Positions 59,555 to 64,000 of a stretch of 64,000 nucleotides of DNA are shown piece by piece (positions within the stretch are counted from its first letter, which is position 1; the number at the start of each line of letters is the position of its first letter). The notes under the pieces are model-generated. The model had not been told where the DNA came from. It saw nothing but the letters and a program-made list of their open reading frames with translations, and did not search any database. The stretch spans positions 434,001 to 498,000 of the forward strand of contig NZ_JBIAOU010000001.1 of the NCBI RefSeq assembly GCF_042879035.1. The letters are read 5' to 3'. The DNA comes from Rhodococcus_G sp042879035. GTDB taxonomy: Bacteria; Actinomycetota; Actinomycetes; Mycobacteriales; Mycobacteriaceae. The translations under genes and the position numbers were made by a program.

Positions 59555-60457
59555 TCAGCCCTCCATTCGGGCCAGGCGCGCCTCGGACAGGTCGGCCAGC
59601 CACAGCGGCTGCAGCATGTGCCAGTCCGCCGGGTGTGCGGCGATGTTCGCCGCGAAGCGGTCGGCCAGGGTCTGCGTCGCCGCCTCGACCCCGACGGTGG
59701 TGTCGATCGGGGCGTCGACCGAGAATCCCCAGTCGTCGCCGTCGAACCAGCAGTGCACCGGCAGCAGGGCCGCGCCCGTGTCGACGGCGAGCTTCGCGGG
59801 CCCGGCGGGCATTCGCGTCGGCTCCCCGAAGAAGGTGACGGGCACTCCGTGCTTCGCGAGGTCGCGCTCGCCGAGCAGGCAGACGATCCCGTTGTCGCGG
59901 AGCCGGTCCGCGAGTTCCCCGAAGGGTGGTTTCTGCCCACCGGTGAGCGGGAAGATCTCGAATCCGAGACTCTCCCGGTAGTCGACGAAGCGCTGGTACA
60001 GCGACTCCGGCTTCAGGCGTTCCGCCACGGTCGCGAAGCGGCCGCGACTCTGTACCAGCCAGACCCCGGCCATGTCCCAGTTGCCGCTGTGCGGCAACGC
60101 CAGGACGGCGCCCCGCCCGTCCGCCAGTGCGGTGTCGATGTGTTCCTTGCCGCGCACCTTCGCGTCGAGTCGGCGTCCCAGCTCGGCGTGCTCCATCGAC
60201 GGCAGCCGGAAGGCCTCCCGCCAGTACCGGGCATAGGACCGCACCGACGCCCGGATCAACTCGTCGGGCACCTCACCGGGCCCGACCCCGAGAACCCGGG
60301 CGAGGTTGCGGCGCAACTGGTCCGGGCCCCCGTTTCGGCGCGCGGCGAGATCGGCACCCGCGTCGAACACGCGGGTGGCGACCTTCTCGGGAAGGGCGCG
60401 CACCAGCCGCCATCCGGCGGCGTAGCCGAGGTCGCTCACCCGCTCTGCGCGGCTCAC
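59555..60457 (-). CDS. PIM acyltransferase (lauroyl/palmitoyl acyltransferase family)
   Basis: Acylates the mannose of PIM, as PatA (Rv2611c) does. The 300 residues show the acyltransferase motif LALPHSGNWDMAGVW, an HxxxxD site (His and Asp of HSGNWD), then FEIFPLTGGQKPPFGELADR and LLGERDLAKHGVPVTFFGEP, typical of the HtrB/LpxL-like family. GTG 60457 overlaps the PIP synthase stop by four bases (GTGA). It lies directly upstream of pimA, the order kept in mycobacteria. Confidence 0.9.
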   Translation of the reverse strand: MSRAERVSDLGYAAGWRLVRALPEKVATRVFDAGADLAARRNGGPDQLRRNLARVLGVGPGEVPDELIRASVRSYARYWREAFRLPSMEHAELGRRLDAKVRGKEHIDTALADGRGAVLALPHSGNWDMAGVWLVQSRGRFATVAERLKPESLYQRFVDYRESLGFEIFPLTGGQKPPFGELADRLRDNGIVCLLGERDLAKHGVPVTFFGEPTRMPAGPAKLAVDTGAALLPVHCWFDGDDWGFSVDAPIDTTVGVEAATQTLADRFAANIAAHPADWHMLQPLWLADLSEARLARMEG

Positions 60458-61128
60458 TGCTCGGATTCCCGACCGTCGGCCGGGGTGCCGATGGGCAGCA
60501 GGTCCCGGGCACCCGGCGCGTTGCGGACCGCCAGCACCCGCTGGAAGACCGTGACCACGCTCGCGGCGGCGAGGATCCACATCGCGACGTACACCGCCCA
60601 CGAGAGCCACCCGATCTCGAACTGCCCTGCGATACCGGTCAATCCGGCACCCACCAGGACGATGATCAGGCGGTCCGGACGCTCGATCAGGCCGCCGTCG
60701 GCGGACAGGCCGCTGGCCTCCGCCCGCGCCTTCGCGTACGAGATGACCTGGGACGTCACCAGACAGACCAGCGTCGCGACGAGCAGTGAGCGGCTGTCCT
60801 CGTGGTAGACGGCCCACCACGCCAGGCCCGCGAAGATCGCGCCGTCCGCGATCCGGTCGCAGGTCGCGTCGAGCACCGCTCCGTAGCGGGTTCCGCCGCC
60901 CCGCGCCCGGGCCATCGCGCCGTCGAGCATGTCGAACATGACGAAGAACCAGATCAGCATGGTTCCCCAGAACAGGTGCCCGGACGGGAACAGGGTCAAC
61001 GCACCCGCGACACTCGCGACGGTCCCGAACACGGTGACCGCGTCCGGGGACAGGCCGGTGCTCACCAGCGCCCGGCCCAGCGGGGCCGTCGCCTTCGAGA
61101 CCGATGCCCGTCCCAGAATGCTCAGCAT
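60454..61128 (-). CDS. pgsA: Phosphatidylinositol phosphate synthase (CDP-alcohol phosphatidyltransferase)
   Basis: Joins CDP-diacylglycerol to inositol phosphate, the step before PI and PIM. The 224 residues have six helices and the CDP-alcohol motif DMLDGAMARARGGGTRYGAVLDATCDR split as DGxxARx8GxxxDxxxD, near 66-92, with all four acidic residues. ATG 61128 follows the HIT stop without a gap. Equivalent to PgsA1 (Rv2612c). Confidence 0.93.
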   Translation of the reverse strand: MLSILGRASVSKATAPLGRALVSTGLSPDAVTVFGTVASVAGALTLFPSGHLFWGTMLIWFFVMFDMLDGAMARARGGGTRYGAVLDATCDRIADGAIFAGLAWWAVYHEDSRSLLVATLVCLVTSQVISYAKARAEASGLSADGGLIERPDRLIIVLVGAGLTGIAGQFEIGWLSWAVYVAMWILAAASVVTVFQRVLAVRNAPGARDLLPIGTPADGRESEQ

Positions 61129-61707
61129 CTAGTTGCCTCCGCTCGCGGGGGCGATCTCCTGCCACGCGGCCGACAGCAGCGCCCGGGTCTCCCGCAGCAA
61201 CTGCGGCATCACCTTCGTGCTCCCGAGGACGGTGATGAAGTTCGCGTCCCCACCCCACCGCGGAACGATGTGCTGGTGCAGGTGCTCCGCGAGCGAACCG
61301 CCGGCTGCCGCACCGAGATTGAGACCGACGTTGAACGCGTCCGGGCGCGAGACCCGCTTGATGACGCGGATCGCCTGCTGCGTGAACGCCATCAGCTCGG
61401 CTGACTCACCCGGGGTCAGGTCCTCGAGGGCCGCCACCCGCCGGTACGGCACCACCATCATGTGTCCCGGGTTGTAGGGATACAGGTTCAGCACCGCGTA
61501 GACGTGCTCGCCGCGAGCGACGATCAGGCCCTCTTCGTCACTCATCTTCGGGATGGCGGTGAAGGGCCCCTCGTCCGACTGGGCCGCCTTCGGCGCCTCG
61601 GCGATGTAGGACATCCGGTGCGGCGACCACAGCCGCTGCAACCGGTCCGGGTCACCCGGACCGGTGTCCACCAGCGGCGACTCCGGCTGGCCGGGCGTCT
61701 CGCTCAT
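61129..61707 (-). CDS. HIT domain protein (AP4A phosphorylase-like, Rv2613c)
   Basis: A 192-residue HIT protein with DRLQRLWSPHRMSYI, NLYPYNPGHMMVVPYRRVA and the active-site HLHQHIVPRWGGD. Rv2613c, its counterpart in the same place, is an AP4A phosphorylase, so phosphorolysis of diadenosine tetraphosphate is likely. ATG 61707 overlaps the thrS stop by four bases. It is longer than, and distinct from, the HIT protein at 25136. Confidence 0.9.
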   Translation of the reverse strand: MSETPGQPESPLVDTGPGDPDRLQRLWSPHRMSYIAEAPKAAQSDEGPFTAIPKMSDEEGLIVARGEHVYAVLNLYPYNPGHMMVVPYRRVAALEDLTPGESAELMAFTQQAIRVIKRVSRPDAFNVGLNLGAAAGGSLAEHLHQHIVPRWGGDANFITVLGSTKVMPQLLRETRALLSAAWQEIAPASGGN

Positions 61708-63755
61708 GCGAGGTCACCGACCAGGTCGGCGGTCGGCGACGCGTTCTCACGTCGTGCGATCCACTCGGTGATGGCCGTGACGGCCTGCGTCACCGGAATT
61801 CCGTTGACCTGCGTGCCGTCCCGGAACCGGAAACTCACCGCTCCCGCCTCGACGTCCCGCTCGCCCGCGAGGAGCATGAACGGCACCTTCTGCGTGGTGT
61901 GGTTGCGGATCTTCTTCTGCATCCGGTCGTCGCTGACGTCGACCTCCGCGCGCACACCGGCCTTCTTCAGCTGCGCGACCACGTCGAAAAGGTGGTCCTC
62001 GAACGCCTCGGCGACGGGGATGCCCACCACCTGGACCGGCGCCAGCCATGCCGGGAACGCGCCGGCGTAGTGCTCGGTGAGCACGCCGAAGAACCGCTCG
62101 ATCGACCCGAACAGGGCGCGATGGATCATCACCGGACGGTGCTTCGCGCCGTCCGTGCCGGTGTACTCGAGCTCGAAGCGTTCCGGCAGGTTGAAGTCCA
62201 GCTGGATCGTCGACATCTGCCAGCTGCGTCCGAGCGCGTCCTGCACCTGCACCGAGATCTTCGGCCCGTAGAACGCGGCGCCGCCCGGATCGGGAACCAG
62301 GTTCAGCCCGGAGGCCTGGCCGACCTCGCGCAGCGTCTCGGTCGCCTCCTCCCACAGGGCGTCGTCGCCGACGAACTTGTCGGGGTTCTTCGTCGACAAC
62401 TCGAGGTGGAAGTCGTCGAGGCCGTAGTCCTTCAGCAGCCCGAGCACGAACTGCAGCGTGGTGGTCAGCTCGTCGCGCATCTGCTCCTTGGTGCAGTAGA
62501 TGTGCGCGTCGTCCTGCGTCATGCCGCGGACCCGGGTCAGGCCGTGCACGACACCGGACTTCTCGTAGCGGTACACCGAGCCGAACTCGAACAGCCGCAA
62601 CGGAAGCTCACGGTACGACCGTCCGCGGGAGCGGAAGATCAGGTTGTGCATCGGGCAGTTCATCGGCTTGAGGTAGTAGTTCTGGCCCGGCTTGCGCACG
62701 GTGCCGTCCTCGTTCAGTTCCTCGTCGATGTGCATCGCGGGGAACATGCCGTCGCGGTACCAGTCCAGGTGACCGGAGACCTCGTACAGATGCTGCTTGG
62801 TGATGTGCGGCGAGTAGACGAACTCGTAGCCCTCCTCGACGTGCCGCTTGCGGGAGTAGTTCTCCATCTCCTGCCGGATGATGCCGCCCTTGGGGTGGAA
62901 CACCGGCAGACCGGACCCGAGCTCGTCGGGGAAGGAGAACAGGTCGAGGTCGGCGCCGACCTTGCGGTGATCGCGACGCTCGGCCTCGGCGAGCAGCTCG
63001 AGGTGCTGGTCCAGCGCCTCGGTCGACTCCCATGCGGTGCCGTAGATGCGCTGCAGACCCTCACGGGACTGGTCGCCGCGCCAGTAGGCGGCCGAGCTGC
63101 GGGTGATCTTGAACGCCGGGATGAACTTGGTGGTCGGGATGTGCGGGCCGCGGCACAGGTCCTTCCAGATCACCTCGCCGGTCCGCGGATTGAGGTTGTC
63201 GTAGATCGTCAGCTCGTTGCCGCCGACCTCCATCACCTCCGGATCGTCGATGCCCGACTTGTCACTGACGAGCTCGAGTTTGAACGGCTCCTTCGCCAGT
63301 TCGACGCGGGCGTCCTCGATGTCGTCGACGACGCGGCGGGAGAACCGCTGGGCGTCCTTGACGATCTTCTTCATCCGCTTCTCGAGACGCGCGAGATCCT
63401 CGGGGGTGAACGGCTCCGCAACCTGGAAGTCGTAGTAGAAGCCGTCCTTGATCGGCGGCCCGATGCCCAGCTTCGCCTCCGGGAACTCCTGCTGCACGGC
63501 CTGCGCGAGGACGTGGGCACACGAGTGCCGGATCACGCTGCGGCCGTCCTCGGTGTCGGCGGCGACCGCCTCGACCTCGGTGTCGACGTCGGGAATCCAG
63601 GACAGGTCCTTGAGGGCGCCGTCGGCGTCGCGCACCACGACGACCGCGTCGGAGCCCTTCGCCGGCAGTCCCGCCTCGCGAACCGCCGTGCCGGCGGTAG
63701 TCCCGGCAGGCACCCGGACGCGGGCGGCTGGGGCTACGGATGCAGGCGTGGTCAC
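61704..63755 (-). CDS. thrS: Threonyl-tRNA synthetase
   Basis: Charges tRNA-Thr. The 683 residues include an N-terminal TGS-like domain, the editing domain with RHSCAHVLAQAVQQEFP (HxxxH) and the second zinc motif CRGPHIPTT, the class II core with NYYLKPMNCPMHNLIF (the catalytic Zn Cys), motif 2 FEFGSVYRYEKSGVVHGL and RVRGMTQDDAHIYC, and motif 3 near HRALFGSIERFFGVL. GTG 63755 has GAGGAG nine bases upstream. First gene of the thrS-HIT-pgsA-acyltransferase-pimA run. Confidence 0.96.
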   Translation of the reverse strand: MTTPASVAPAARVRVPAGTTAGTAVREAGLPAKGSDAVVVVRDADGALKDLSWIPDVDTEVEAVAADTEDGRSVIRHSCAHVLAQAVQQEFPEAKLGIGPPIKDGFYYDFQVAEPFTPEDLARLEKRMKKIVKDAQRFSRRVVDDIEDARVELAKEPFKLELVSDKSGIDDPEVMEVGGNELTIYDNLNPRTGEVIWKDLCRGPHIPTTKFIPAFKITRSSAAYWRGDQSREGLQRIYGTAWESTEALDQHLELLAEAERRDHRKVGADLDLFSFPDELGSGLPVFHPKGGIIRQEMENYSRKRHVEEGYEFVYSPHITKQHLYEVSGHLDWYRDGMFPAMHIDEELNEDGTVRKPGQNYYLKPMNCPMHNLIFRSRGRSYRELPLRLFEFGSVYRYEKSGVVHGLTRVRGMTQDDAHIYCTKEQMRDELTTTLQFVLGLLKDYGLDDFHLELSTKNPDKFVGDDALWEEATETLREVGQASGLNLVPDPGGAAFYGPKISVQVQDALGRSWQMSTIQLDFNLPERFELEYTGTDGAKHRPVMIHRALFGSIERFFGVLTEHYAGAFPAWLAPVQVVGIPVAEAFEDHLFDVVAQLKKAGVRAEVDVSDDRMQKKIRNHTTQKVPFMLLAGERDVEAGAVSFRFRDGTQVNGIPVTQAVTAITEWIARRENASPTADLVGDLA

Positions 63756-63868
63756 GGCGATGTGCTCCTCGGTAGGTGGGCCGACCTCGATGTCGGCGTC
63801 GGTGATGAGCCCTCATGCTATCGGGACCGCGGTGCGGTCGGCCCGCTCACCCGGCACGCGTCCGCGCG

Positions 63869-64000
63869 CTACAGGGCGGTAAGCCGCGCGTGGCGCACCT
63901 CGGGCAACTGGTGCGGACAGCTCACGCACTTGGCCCGTTCGGCGGCGTCGTCGTCCCCGGGCGGCACCAGTGCCGGGGCGCGATAGATCAGACAGCACGA
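63869..64000 (-). CDS. C-terminus of an FhuF-like 2Fe-2S protein, cut by window edge
   Basis: The last 43 residues of a protein read in from the right edge: SCCLIYRAPALVPPG, then an acidic linker, then KCVSCPHQLPEVRHARL and a stop at 63869. The CC followed by CxxC is the pattern of the 2Fe-2S domain at the end of FhuF-type siderophore-iron reductases. The N-terminal part is outside the window, so this is a guess from the motif. A 113-base gap without visible features separates it from thrS. Confidence 0.55.
   Translation of the reverse strand, partial: SCCLIYRAPALVPPGDDDAAERAKCVSCPHQLPEVRHARLTAL

Overview
The window is GC-rich DNA from an actinobacterium of the order Mycobacteriales, most likely Rhodococcus or a close relative. 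Evidence: phosphatidylinositol mannoside (PIM) synthesis genes, a mycofactocin-type dehydrogenase, mycobacterial-type LexA boxes, an hpp-type phenylpropionate cluster, and a housekeeping gene order that follows Mycobacterium tuberculosis from alaS (Rv2555c) to thrS (Rv2614c). No tRNA, rRNA, CRISPR array or intact transposase was seen. Genes are packed, many with 4-base start/stop overlaps, and several starts are GTG or TTG.

Layout. 1-12013 is backbone: alaS (cut by the left edge), rarA, a Tat-exported PhoD phosphatase, a kinase-like phosphotransferase, aspS, a zinc metallopeptidase, an AI-2E-type membrane protein and a LexA-boxed radical SAM protein. 12101-33093 is an accessory block: an FAD monooxygenase; a TetR + MFS pair in which the MFS protein carries a C-terminal regulatory-like extension; a nitrogen operon (APC permease, two DUF1989 carboxyguanidine-deiminase-like subunits, and a carboxyltransferase lacking its biotin carboxylase and biotin carrier domains); a CBS/nucleotidyltransferase gene coupled to a Fic gene; a TetR + HIT pair; three decayed genes (DUF6544-like, prolyl iminopeptidase, DUF222/13E12); and an hpp/mhp cluster (transporter, IclR regulator, hydroxylase, hydrolase, extradiol dioxygenase) for 3-(3-hydroxyphenyl)propionate.

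33090-51311 is backbone again: a methyltransferase, a membrane protein, hisS, a glyoxalase-II-like hydrolase, two tandem cyclophilins, rel, apt, a peptide-binding lipoprotein, secF-secD-yajC, ruvB-ruvA-ruvC with an SOS box, yebC, pdxT and tesB. 51410-56275 is a second accessory cassette (P450, 3Fe-4S ferredoxin, aldehyde dehydrogenase, mycofactocin-type SDR, divergent TetR), bounded by hairpin terminators and separating pdxT/tesB from pdxS. 56375-63755 returns to backbone: pdxS, a LemA-like/Nudix protein, pimA, a PIM acyltransferase, a PIP synthase, a HIT protein and thrS. The right edge holds the C-terminus of an FhuF-like 2Fe-2S protein.

How the genes work together. The hpp set imports a phenylpropionate, hydroxylates it, cleaves the ring and hydrolyses the product. 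The P450 cassette looks like a hydroxylation-alcohol-aldehyde-acid route. The DUF1989 operon looks like guanidine or urea-type nitrogen use, with a possible GlnR site upstream. pimA, the acyltransferase and PIP synthase are successive PIM steps. The main oddities are the carboxyltransferase without a biotin module, the nucleotidyltransferase/Fic pair with a non-canonical Fic motif, the MFS fusion, and two identical LexA boxes.
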